Source of the DNA: JAIUZI01 sp041594355
Lineage (GTDB): Bacteria; Pseudomonadota; Alphaproteobacteria; Rhodobacterales; Rhodobacteraceae
Direction: 5' to 3'
DNA: 16,174 bases
Assembly: GCA_041594355.1 (NCBI GenBank)
Contig: JBFHMM010000072.1
Span: 1 to 16,174, forward strand
Shown here: piece after piece, positions 7,021 to 13,665 of the stretch
Numbering within the stretch: the first letter of the stretch is position 1
How the letters are laid out: every line of letters starts with the position of its first letter
Translations under genes and position numbers: made by a program
The notes under the pieces: model-generated
Seen by the model: only the letters and a program-made list of their open reading frames with translations
Databases searched by the model: none
Told to the model about the DNA's origin: nothing

Positions 7021-7785
7021 ATGTCGGATTCGGACAAACCCACAGCGGACAAGACCACCCATTTCGGCTTTGACACCGTGCCCGAGGGTGAGAAGGCGGG
7101 CCGCGTGCAGGGGGTGTTCAACTCGGTCGCGTCGAAATACGACATCATGAACGACGTGATGAGCATGGGCATCCACCGGGTTTGGAAAGACGCGATGATG
7201 GACTGGCTGGCGCCGCGTCCCGGTCAGCGGCTGCTGGATGTGGCGGGGGGGACCGGCGACATCTCGTTTCGGTTCCTGAAGCGGGCGGGCCACGGCCATG
7301 CCACGGTTCTGGACCTGACCGAGCCGATGCTGGCCGAGGGGCGCAAACGGGCCGAGGCGGGCAGCATGGCCGACAGTCTGGACTGGGTGGTGGGCGACGC
7401 CATGGCGCTGCCGTTCGAGGCCAATACGTTTGACGTCTACACCATCTCTTTCGGGATCCGGAACGTGACCCGCCCGCAAGAGGCGCTGAACGAAGCCTTT
7501 CGCGTGCTTAAACCCGGCGGGCGGCTGATGGTGCTGGAGTTCAGCCAGCTGCCCAACGACGGGCTGCAAAAGCTCTATGACCTCTACAGCTTCAACGTGA
7601 TCCCGCGCATGGGACAGGCCATCGCGGGCGACCGCGACAGCTATCAGTACCTGGTGGAATCGATCCGCAAGTTTCCCGATCAGGAAACGTTCCTGTCGAT
7701 GGTGCGGCAGGCCGGGTTCGACAACGCCAAGTACCGCAACCTGAGCCTTGGCATCGCGGCGCTGCATTCGGGGTGGAAGCTGTAG
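7021..7785 (+). CDS. ubiE: Ubiquinone biosynthesis C-methyltransferase UbiE
   Basis: A 254-residue SAM-dependent methyltransferase that adds the ring C-methyl group in ubiquinone synthesis. The family signatures are present: 'VASKYDIMNDVMSMGIHRVW' (residues 36-55), SAM motif I 'LLDVAGGTGDIS' (residues 71-82), 'ISFGIRNVTRPQEAL' (residues 142-156) and 'RVLKPGGRLMVLEFS' (residues 161-175). The start at 7021 has a good Shine-Dalgarno (AAGGCGG, 7 nt spacing). Its stop is 1 nt before the ubiB start, so the two are coupled in one operon, a pairing common in alphaproteobacteria. Confidence 0.97.
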   Translation: MSDSDKPTADKTTHFGFDTVPEGEKAGRVQGVFNSVASKYDIMNDVMSMGIHRVWKDAMMDWLAPRPGQRLLDVAGGTGDISFRFLKRAGHGHATVLDLTEPMLAEGRKRAEAGSMADSLDWVVGDAMALPFEANTFDVYTISFGIRNVTRPQEALNEAFRVLKPGGRLMVLEFSQLPNDGLQKLYDLYSFNVIPRMGQAIAGDRDSYQYLVESIRKFPDQETFLSMVRQAGFDNAKYRNLSLGIAALHSGWKL

Positions 7786-7786
7786 C

Positions 7787-9319
7787 ATGAGAGGCCCGCA
7801 TAACATCTGGCGGCTGGTGCGCACCGGCGCCACCTTTGAACGGACCGGCGCGATGGGCGTCGTGCTGGACGCGATGGATGCGCCGAAACCGTTGCGGGTG
7901 CTGGCGCGCGTGCTGGGCTGGCCGTTCCAATGGCTGGGGTACAAGGGCGACGCGGCGATGCCTCCGGTGACCCGCGCGCTGACCGCGCTGGGACCGGCCT
8001 ATATCAAGTTCGGACAGGTGCTGTCGACGCGGCCCGACGTGGTCGGCGACGAGCTGGCCGAACAGCTGCGGGTACTGCAGGACAAGCTGCCGCCGTTTTC
8101 GCGCGCGCAGGCCAAGGCCGAGGTGGAGCGCGAGCTGGGCCTCGACGTAGACGCGGTGTTTTCCGAGTTCAGCGAACCGATCGCGGCGGCCTCGATCGCA
8201 CAGGTACACCGGGCGAGGATCGCCGAAACCGGGCAGGAGGTGGCGGTCAAGGTGCTGCGCCCCGGCATCGAACGCGCCTTTCACAAGGATGTCGACGCTT
8301 TCTACCTAGCCGCCCGGATGGCGGACCTGTTCGCGCCGGGCGCCAAGCGGCTGCGCCCGCTGGACGTGATCGAGCATTTCGACGGTGTCGTCCGGGGTGA
8401 ACTGGATCTGCGGCTAGAGAGCGCGGCGGCCTCGGAATACGCCGCCAATACGGTCGACGATCCGGGTTTTGCCCTTCCGCCGATCCTGTGGAATTTTTCG
8501 GGCCGCCGGGTGATGACGCTGGGCTGGGCCGAGGGGGTCAACCTGGGCGACAACGCGGCGCTGGATGCCGCCGGTCATGACCGGCGGGCGCTGGGAGAAC
8601 GGGTGTTGTCGATGTTTCTGACCCACGCGCTGCGCGACGGGTTCTTTCACGCCGACATGCACCAGGGCAACCTGAAGGTGGCCGCGAACGGCGACCTGAT
8701 CGCCTTTGACTATGGCATCATGGGCCATATCGACGAGTACACCCGCCGGGTTTACGCAGAGATCCTGTTCGGCTTTATCCGCCGCGATTACAAGCGCGTG
8801 GCCGAGGTGCATTTCGAAGCGGGCTATGTGCCGGCCGACCGCAACGTCGATGAATTCGCCCGTGCGCTGCGCGCCGTGGGCGAGCCGATTTTCGGCATGG
8901 ATGCCTCGCATATCTCCATGGGGCGGCTGCTGGCCTATCTGTTCGAGGTGACCGAACGCTTTGGCATGGAGACCCGGACCGAGCTGATCCTGCTGCAACG
9001 TACCATGGTGGTGGTCGAGGGCGTGGCCCGTTCCCTGGACCCGCATATCAACATCTGGCAGGTCGCCCGGCCCGTGGTCGAGGATTACATCAAGCAATCC
9101 ATCGGCCCGCGTGCCTTGGGCAGCGACCTGCTGAAGACCGCGCGGGTAATGGCCCGGTTCGGACCACGTCTGCCGGGGCTGGTGGAATCGGCGCTGATCG
9201 CGCAGACCCACACCGATCCGGCCCCCTCTGGCCCCGGCTGGCAAGCGCTGCTCTGGCCCGCTCTGGGCGGTGCAGTGGCGGGCGGGCTGGCGGTGGCGCT
9301 GGTGCTGTCGCTGGGCTGA
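7787..9319 (+). CDS. ubiB: Ubiquinone biosynthesis ATPase/kinase-like protein UbiB (ABC1/ADCK family)
   Basis: A 510-residue atypical protein-kinase-like ATPase needed for ubiquinone synthesis at the inner membrane. The diagnostic KxGQ motif is 'YIKFGQVLSTRPD' (K74-Q77). The Ala-rich nucleotide loop is 'AAASIAQVHRA' (residues 133-143), and the lysine is in 'EVAVKVLRPGI' (K155). The catalytic loop is 'FFHADMHQGN' (D290, N295), and DFG appears as 'AFDYG' (D308). A hydrophobic C-terminal tail 'LLWPALGGAVAGGLAVALVL' fits the membrane anchor seen in UbiB. I chose the ATG at 7787 because it follows ubiE by 1 nt and starts at the family's usual 'RGPHNIWRLVRTG'; the frame is open further upstream only as a shadow of ubiE. 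Confidence 0.96.
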   Translation: MRGPHNIWRLVRTGATFERTGAMGVVLDAMDAPKPLRVLARVLGWPFQWLGYKGDAAMPPVTRALTALGPAYIKFGQVLSTRPDVVGDELAEQLRVLQDKLPPFSRAQAKAEVERELGLDVDAVFSEFSEPIAAASIAQVHRARIAETGQEVAVKVLRPGIERAFHKDVDAFYLAARMADLFAPGAKRLRPLDVIEHFDGVVRGELDLRLESAAASEYAANTVDDPGFALPPILWNFSGRRVMTLGWAEGVNLGDNAALDAAGHDRRALGERVLSMFLTHALRDGFFHADMHQGNLKVAANGDLIAFDYGIMGHIDEYTRRVYAEILFGFIRRDYKRVAEVHFEAGYVPADRNVDEFARALRAVGEPIFGMDASHISMGRLLAYLFEVTERFGMETRTELILLQRTMVVVEGVARSLDPHINIWQVARPVVEDYIKQSIGPRALGSDLLKTARVMARFGPRLPGLVESALIAQTHTDPAPSGPGWQALLWPALGGAVAGGLAVALVLSLG

Positions 9320-9356
9320 GTTTGCGCGCAACCAGCGCGGCGCGCTAGACTGCGCC

Positions 9357-10340
9357 ATGGCCCGAGCGAATCCGCACCGTCCCTTTACTGCGGGCCCCGA
9401 ACAAACTGCGCGGGCTCCCGGCGTCAGCGGCAATGCCATCAACGGGCTGGGCGAACTCGCGCACCGCCGTCCGCGCATGGTCTATTGGGCCCCGGACCCC
9501 GACGACATCCCGCACGGGGACCTGCAGCGCTACTTCTACAGTCAATCCGCCCGCGTGGCCGCCTTTGCCGACAGGCGCGCGGCCCAGCAAGCCGTTCTGG
9601 ACGCCCCTCTGCCCCCGGTAGGCGACAGGCGCACCACGCGGCCGCCCAAAGACTGGACCGCCGCACTGGACGAGTTCATCGCCAATGGTGAGTGTGAAAG
9701 GACCGGTGTCGCCCGGATACAGCCCGACTGGGTGTACGAAGGCCAGCAAATCGCCGAATCCACCGTCATCATGATCGGTGTCGCCCATGACTACGACGCC
9801 ATCGCCACCGCCCCGGACCCGCACGCCGGGCTCGAGGTCATGCACCAGTACGCCCGCGCCGCCGCAGCGGCCAAATCCATTGCCGGCTGGCTGCGGCGCC
9901 ACGGCTGGCCCGCCACCGCCGTCACCGGCCCGATGACCGGCGACCTGGCGATGATCCCGCCGGCGCTCGCCTGCGGCTTTGGAGAACTGGGTAAACACGG
10001 GTCCATCATCAACCCTGAAATGGGCGCCTCTTTCCGGCTCTCGGCGGTGCTCACCGATGCCCCCTTCGCTCCGACCCCGCCGCAAACACATGGCATCGAC
10101 GCCTTCTGCCAGAGCTGCCGCATCTGCGAAGACGCCTGCCCGCCCGAGGCCCTGTTCCCCGACAAGCAAACCGTGCGCGGCGCAACAAAATGGTACGTCG
10201 ATTTCGACAAGTGCCTGCCCTTCTTCAACCAGACCCACGGCTGCGCCATCTGCATCGCCCAGTGCCCCTGGTCGCGCCCCGGCGTCGGCCTTAACCTGGC
10301 CGCCAAACTGGCCCGCAAACGCCAAAGGGGCGCGGACTAA
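9357..10340 (+). CDS. 4Fe-4S dicluster protein resembling the reductive dehalogenase (RdhA)/QueG core
   Basis: A 327-residue protein with two ferredoxin-type clusters near the C-terminus: C251-x2-C254-x2-C257-x3-C261-P, and C286-x9-C296-x2-C299-x3-C303-P ('GCAICIAQCPWSRPG'). Before them is 'GFGELGKHGSIINPEMGASF' (residues 207-226) and then 'RLSAVLTDAPF'. This layout, with 'KWYVDFDKC' between the clusters, is that of cobalamin-dependent reductive dehalogenases and, more distantly, epoxyqueuosine reductase QueG. It has no twin-arginine signal, so it should be cytosolic, and no fused NAD(P)H-oxidoreductase. Neither corrinoid binding nor a substrate can be shown from sequence. It starts 37 nt after ubiB without a clear Shine-Dalgarno. 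An iron-sulfur protein unrelated to dehalogenation remains possible. Confidence 0.8.
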   Translation: MARANPHRPFTAGPEQTARAPGVSGNAINGLGELAHRRPRMVYWAPDPDDIPHGDLQRYFYSQSARVAAFADRRAAQQAVLDAPLPPVGDRRTTRPPKDWTAALDEFIANGECERTGVARIQPDWVYEGQQIAESTVIMIGVAHDYDAIATAPDPHAGLEVMHQYARAAAAAKSIAGWLRRHGWPATAVTGPMTGDLAMIPPALACGFGELGKHGSIINPEMGASFRLSAVLTDAPFAPTPPQTHGIDAFCQSCRICEDACPPEALFPDKQTVRGATKWYVDFDKCLPFFNQTHGCAICIAQCPWSRPGVGLNLAAKLARKRQRGAD

Positions 10341-10353
10341 CCCGCGCCCCTTT
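10324..10353 (+). terminator. Terminator that includes the stop codon of the 4Fe-4S gene
   Basis: A perfect 12-bp stem (AAAGGGGCGCGG/CCGCGCCCCTTT) with a 6-nt loop that contains the TAA stop (10338-10340). The left arm is therefore coding sequence. The right arm runs directly into the TTTCATCTC start of repeat copy B. Confidence 0.8.
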
Positions 10354-10379
10354 CATCTCATCACAAATACTCCGGTGGG
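10351..10379 (+). repeat. Dispersed intergenic repeat, copy B
   Basis: TTTCATCTCATCACAAATAC followed by TCCGGTGGG, then an imperfect hairpin (CTGGGGGC/GCCCGCCAG, 10380-10397). It matches copies A and C and lies between convergent gene ends. Confidence 0.65.
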
Positions 10380-10424
10380 CTGGGGGCTGCCCGCCAGCCT
10401 TTCTTAGCCCCCCGGGCTTCGCCC

Positions 10425-11600
10425 TTAGAGCATCTCAATGGCAATTGCGATCCCCTGGCCGCCACCGATACACATGGTGATCAGGCCCTTTTTGCCGCCA
10501 GTCCGCTCAAGTTCATACAGCGTCTTGACGGTGATGATGGCCCCGGTCGCGCCAACCGGATGACCCAGCGCGATGGCGCCGCCGTTCGGGTTGACCTTGG
10601 CCGGATCCAGACCCAGCTCCTTGTTCACCGCCAGCGCCTGCGCCGCAAAGGCCTCGTTCGATTCGATCACGTCGAAATCGCCGATCGTCAGCCCGGTACG
10701 CTTCAGCAGGTTATGCACCGCCGGCACCGGGCCGATGCCCATCACCTCGGGGCGGACACCGGCATGGGCATAGCCCAGAATGCGGGCCTTGGGCTTCAGG
10801 CCGGCTTTCTCGGCTGCATCCGCCGTGGCCAGCACAACCGCCGCCGCGCCGTCGTTGATGCCGCTGGCATTGCCGGCGGTGACGCTGCCGTCCTTGCGGA
10901 ACACCGGCCGCAGCCCGGCCAGCGTTTCCACCGTGGTCGCCTTGGGGTGTTCGTCAACCTTGAAGTCGACCATGTCGCGCCGGACCTTGATTTGCACCGG
11001 GGCGATCTGGCTTTCAAACAGGCCGGATTCGATGGCCGCCGCTGCGCGTTGCTGGCTGGTCGCGGCAAATGCATCCATCTGTTCGCGGGTGATCTGGTGC
11101 TCGTCGGCGACGTTTTCCGCCGTCACGCCCATGTGGCCGGTGCCGAAAGGGCAGGTCAGCGCGCCCAGCATCATGTCCAGCGCCTTGATATCGCCCATCT
11201 TGGCGCCCCAGCGCGCCTGGGTCATCGCATAGGGGCTGCGCGACATCGCCTCGGCGCCGCCAGCCACCGCGAATTCGGCATCGCCCAGCATCAGCGACTG
11301 TACCGCCGAGATAATCGCCTGCGCGCCCGACCCGCACAGGCGGTTCACGTTCATCGCCGGGGTGCCGTTTGGAATGCCCGCCTGCATCGCCGCAACGCGG
11401 CTCAGGTACATGTCGCGCGGCTCGGTGTTGATCACGTGGCCAAAGACCACGTTGCCGATCTGGCCCCCCTCGACGCCGGAGCGCTCCAGCGCGGCCTCGG
11501 TGGCCACCGTGGCCAGGTCAATGGGCGCGGTGCTGGCCAGAGCGCCGCCAAAAGTGCCGATGGCGGTGCGAGCGCCATCCAGAAGTACGATATCGGTCAT
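10425..11600 (-). CDS. bktB: Beta-ketothiolase / acetyl-CoA acetyltransferase
   Basis: A 391-residue thiolase, full length. The nucleophile C89 is in 'NRLCGSGAQA', H347 in 'GGAIALGHPVGATGA', and the second catalytic Cys C377 in 'MCIGGGQGIA'. Wording such as 'RTAIGTFGGAL', 'NTEPRDMYLSRVAA' and 'MGVTAENVA' is closest, in my recollection, to BktB-type beta-ketothiolases rather than PhaA. It catalyses reversible condensation/thiolysis of acetyl-CoA with acyl-CoA, feeding beta-oxidation, hydroxyalkanoate or ethylmalonyl-CoA routes. It starts at the ATG ending at 11600 with an AGGAAC Shine-Dalgarno. It is divergent from the XRE-cupin regulator, which could control it. A short GGGC-TTC-GCCC hairpin (10414-10424) follows the stop. 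Confidence 0.93.
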   Translation of the reverse strand: MTDIVLLDGARTAIGTFGGALASTAPIDLATVATEAALERSGVEGGQIGNVVFGHVINTEPRDMYLSRVAAMQAGIPNGTPAMNVNRLCGSGAQAIISAVQSLMLGDAEFAVAGGAEAMSRSPYAMTQARWGAKMGDIKALDMMLGALTCPFGTGHMGVTAENVADEHQITREQMDAFAATSQQRAAAAIESGLFESQIAPVQIKVRRDMVDFKVDEHPKATTVETLAGLRPVFRKDGSVTAGNASGINDGAAAVVLATADAAEKAGLKPKARILGYAHAGVRPEVMGIGPVPAVHNLLKRTGLTIGDFDVIESNEAFAAQALAVNKELGLDPAKVNPNGGAIALGHPVGATGAIITVKTLYELERTGGKKGLITMCIGGGQGIAIAIEML

Positions 11601-11662
11601 GATTGTGTTCCTGTTCCTTATCCAGAATCGGTCTCATTATTCTGATCGCGCGGCGCGGTGTC

Positions 11663-11697
11663 TGCCACCTACGTCGTCGCACCGCGACGTAACGGCA
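11663..11697. promoter_or_regulatory. Long dyad between bktB and the XRE-cupin regulator (candidate operator)
   Basis: An interrupted palindrome: TGCC, then 3 nt, TACGTCG (11670-11676), an 8-nt centre, CGACGTA (11685-11691), 2 nt, GGCA. It lies in the 154-bp divergent region, upstream of the candidate -35 of the regulator gene. Its placement suggests an operator for the adjacent regulator; this is inference. Confidence 0.5.
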
Positions 11698-11719
11698 GCG
11701 ACAAATGCACGCGCCGCGA

Positions 11720-11749
11720 TTGACAATGGGCCGGACCCGGCGCAGAAAT
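11720..11749 (+). promoter_or_regulatory. Candidate promoter giving a leaderless regulator mRNA
   Basis: A perfect TTGACA (11720-11725) is followed at 18 bp spacing by AGAAAT (11744-11749). The expected transcription start would be at or next to the regulator's ATG (11755), which has no recognisable Shine-Dalgarno. The -10 match is weak. Confidence 0.4.
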
Positions 11750-11754
11750 CCGGT

Positions 11755-12321
11755 ATGACGGAAGAGACTGACGCTATCCTGACACGCCTGCCTGCCCGCC
11801 TGAAAGAAGCGCGGCGCGCCATGGGGCTGTCGCTTGAAGCGGTGGCGAACCTGTCGGGCGTGTCGCGTTCGATGGTCAGCCAGATTGAACGCGGTGAAAG
11901 CAGCCCCACAATCGCCACCCTGTGGAACCTGACCCGGGCCTTGCAGGTGGACTTCGCAGGCTTGCTCGACGAACCTGAAAGCGCCGAACGGGTGCAGGTG
12001 TTGCGTGCCGATACGGCTCCCAAGATCGAGAACCACGGCGAAGGCTGCCACATCCGCATCCTGTCACCGCCCGAGGATGCCGGGCGGCACGAAGTCTATG
12101 ATATCCGCCTTGATCCCGGCGGGGCGCTGCGCAGCCAACCGCATGGCCGGGGCACGGTCGAACACCTGACCGTGGTCGACGGCTCGGTCACGGTGCAGTC
12201 CGGCGCCGCAACCGAGACGCTGAAGGCCGGTGACACGGCGCGCTACGCCGCCGATCTGCCCCATTCCATCATCGCGGACAAGGCGCCGTCGCGCGTGTTT
12301 CTGATTGTCCTTTCGGCATAG
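11755..12321 (+). CDS. XRE-family transcriptional regulator with C-terminal cupin domain
   Basis: A 188-residue protein. Residues about 12-66 form an HTH_3 DNA-binding domain ('LKEARRAMGLSLEAVANLSG', then 'VSRSMVSQIERGESSPTIAT'). Residues about 110-188 form a small cupin ('EVYDIRLDPGGALRSQPHGR', 'HLTVVDGSVTVQSG', 'LKAGDTARYAADLPHSI') with possible ligand or metal histidines H130, H137 and H170. Such one-component regulators usually sense a small metabolite linked to adjacent genes. It precedes kbl-tdh by 156 bp on the same strand and is divergent from bktB, so threonine/glycine catabolism or the thiolase are its likeliest targets. ATG 11755 is the first credible start; no alternative start codon lies close upstream in frame. 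Confidence 0.9.
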   Translation: MTEETDAILTRLPARLKEARRAMGLSLEAVANLSGVSRSMVSQIERGESSPTIATLWNLTRALQVDFAGLLDEPESAERVQVLRADTAPKIENHGEGCHIRILSPPEDAGRHEVYDIRLDPGGALRSQPHGRGTVEHLTVVDGSVTVQSGAATETLKAGDTARYAADLPHSIIADKAPSRVFLIVLSA

Positions 12322-12350
12322 TGGACCAAATCTCTTTCAAGGAAGTTAGA

Positions 12351-12373
12351 CCGGAAAAGTCGAAATTTTCCGG
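12351..12373. promoter_or_regulatory. Inverted repeat upstream of kbl-tdh
   Basis: A perfect 8-bp inverted repeat CCGGAAAA-(7 nt)-TTTTCCGG, beginning 30 nt after the regulator stop. Further TTCCG half-site-like words follow (TTCCGGTAT at 12404-12412, TTCCGTTAT at 12439-12447) in an unusually AT-rich stretch before kbl. It could be an operator array or a weak terminator for the regulator gene; the T-tract needed for a terminator is missing. Confidence 0.45.
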
Positions 12374-12466
12374 CGACCATCGCATCCGGCATTATGGATT
12401 TATTTCCGGTATAGCGAATTCTTCTATTTAGGATCGGCTTCCGTTATGATAGATAAACGACTCACC

Positions 12467-12471
12467 GGAGG
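12467..12471 (+). promoter_or_regulatory. Shine-Dalgarno of kbl
   Basis: GGAGG, 6 nt before the kbl ATG at 12478. It is the strongest ribosome-binding site in the window and fixes this start. Confidence 0.8.
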
Positions 12472-12477
12472 CCGCCC

Positions 12478-13665
12478 ATGTCACAGTCCTTTCTGTCCCA
12501 CCTGTCCGATACCCTGGCGCAGATCGACGCCGAGGGGCTGACCAAACGCGAAAGGTTGATCACCTCGGCGCAAGGAGCCGAAATCGACGTCGGCGGGCGG
12601 CACGTGATCAACCTCTGCGCCAATAACTACCTTGGGCTGGCCGATCACCGCGACCTGATCCGCGCCGCCCGGGCGGCGATGGACGATCATGGCTATGGCA
12701 TGGCCAGCGTCCGGTTCATCTGCGGCACCCAGGATCTGCATCGCGCGCTGGAGCAGAGACTGGCCAGCTTTCTGAACACCGACGACTCGATCCTGTTTGC
12801 CGCCTGTTTCGACGCCAACGGCGGGTTGTTCGAACCTCTGCTGGGCCCCGAGGACGCGGTCATTTCGGATGCGCTGAACCATGCCTCGATCATCGACGGA
12901 ATCCGGTTGTGCAAGGCAAAACGCTATCGCTATGCCAATTCCGATATGGAGGATCTGGAGGCCCGATTGAAGCAGGCCCGCGCCGATGGGGCACGCCATA
13001 TCATGATCGCCACCGACGGCGTCTTTTCGATGGATGGCTACCTTGCGAAATTGCCAGAGATCCGGGCGCTGGCGGATCGCTATGACGCGGTGGTGATGGT
13101 GGACGACTGCCACGCCACCGGCTTTATGGGGCCGCGCGGTGCCGGCACGCCCGACCACGCGGGGGTCGAGGTCGATATTCTGACCGGCACGCTGGGCAAG
13201 GCACTGGGCGGCGCGATCGGCGGTTATGTCGCCGGGCCGCAGGCGGTGATCGACCTGCTGCGGCAACGCGCCCGGCCCTACCTTTTTTCCAATTCGTTGC
13301 CGCCCGCCGTGGTGGCCGCCGGGATCGAGGCGATCCGGTTGGTGGAAGAGGGCGCGGAGCTACGGGCGCGGCTGTTCGAGAATGCCGCCTATTGGCGGGC
13401 CGGGCTGGAGCGGCTGGGGTTCGATCTGCTGCCCGGCGAGCATCCAATCGTACCGGTGATGCTGGGAGAGGCGCGGCTGGCGCAGGAGATGGCGGCGCGG
13501 CTGTTCGACGAGGGGGTTTACGTATCGGGGTTCTTTTTCCCGGTGGTGCCAAGGGGGCAGGCGCGCATCCGCACGCAGATGAACGCGGCACTGACGCGCG
13601 AGGAATTGGACCGGGCGCTGGCCGCGTTCAGGACCGCAGGCAGGGCACTGGGGGTGGTGTCATGA
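12478..13665 (+). CDS. kbl: 2-amino-3-ketobutyrate CoA ligase (glycine C-acetyltransferase)
   Basis: A 395-residue PLP enzyme of the alpha-oxoamine synthase family, full length. It cleaves 2-amino-3-ketobutyrate with CoA to glycine and acetyl-CoA, the second step of threonine catabolism. Landmarks are 'NLCANNYLGLADH' (residues 45-57), 'GYGMASVRFICGTQDLH' (residues 72-88), the PLP-binding Asp and His in 'VDDCHATGF' (D209, H212) and the Schiff-base lysine K241 in 'TGTLGKALGGAIGGY'. The start is fixed by a strong GGAGG. Its stop overlaps the tdh start (ATGA), so translation is coupled and the pair forms the classical kbl-tdh operon. The AT-rich leader upstream probably holds the promoter. Confidence 0.97.
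   Translation: MSQSFLSHLSDTLAQIDAEGLTKRERLITSAQGAEIDVGGRHVINLCANNYLGLADHRDLIRAARAAMDDHGYGMASVRFICGTQDLHRALEQRLASFLNTDDSILFAACFDANGGLFEPLLGPEDAVISDALNHASIIDGIRLCKAKRYRYANSDMEDLEARLKQARADGARHIMIATDGVFSMDGYLAKLPEIRALADRYDAVVMVDDCHATGFMGPRGAGTPDHAGVEVDILTGTLGKALGGAIGGYVAGPQAVIDLLRQRARPYLFSNSLPPAVVAAGIEAIRLVEEGAELRARLFENAAYWRAGLERLGFDLLPGEHPIVPVMLGEARLAQEMAARLFDEGVYVSGFFFPVVPRGQARIRTQMNAALTREELDRALAAFRTAGRALGVVS

Noticed and set aside
7748..7786. Upstream extension of ubiB
   Set aside because: It lies entirely within the end of ubiE and adds sequence unlike the family; ATG 7787 fits the operon spacing.
9345..10325. Long open frame on the minus strand (326 codons) opposite the 4Fe-4S gene
   Set aside because: Gly/Val-rich antisense of a high-GC gene. 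The plus-strand frame has two complete cysteine cluster motifs, so the minus frame is a shadow.
11618..11626. TTATCCAGA, one mismatch from a DnaA box
   Set aside because: Single isolated site with no cluster of boxes, AT-rich unwinding region or dnaA gene nearby; not evidence of an origin.
10560..11645. Long plus-strand open frame (361 codons) opposite bktB
   Set aside because: His/Arg/Gly-rich composition with no motifs, lying opposite a thiolase with all catalytic residues.
13392..13661. 270-nt upstream extension of tdh
   Set aside because: It overlaps the kbl 3' end in another frame and is Arg/Gly/Ala shadow sequence.
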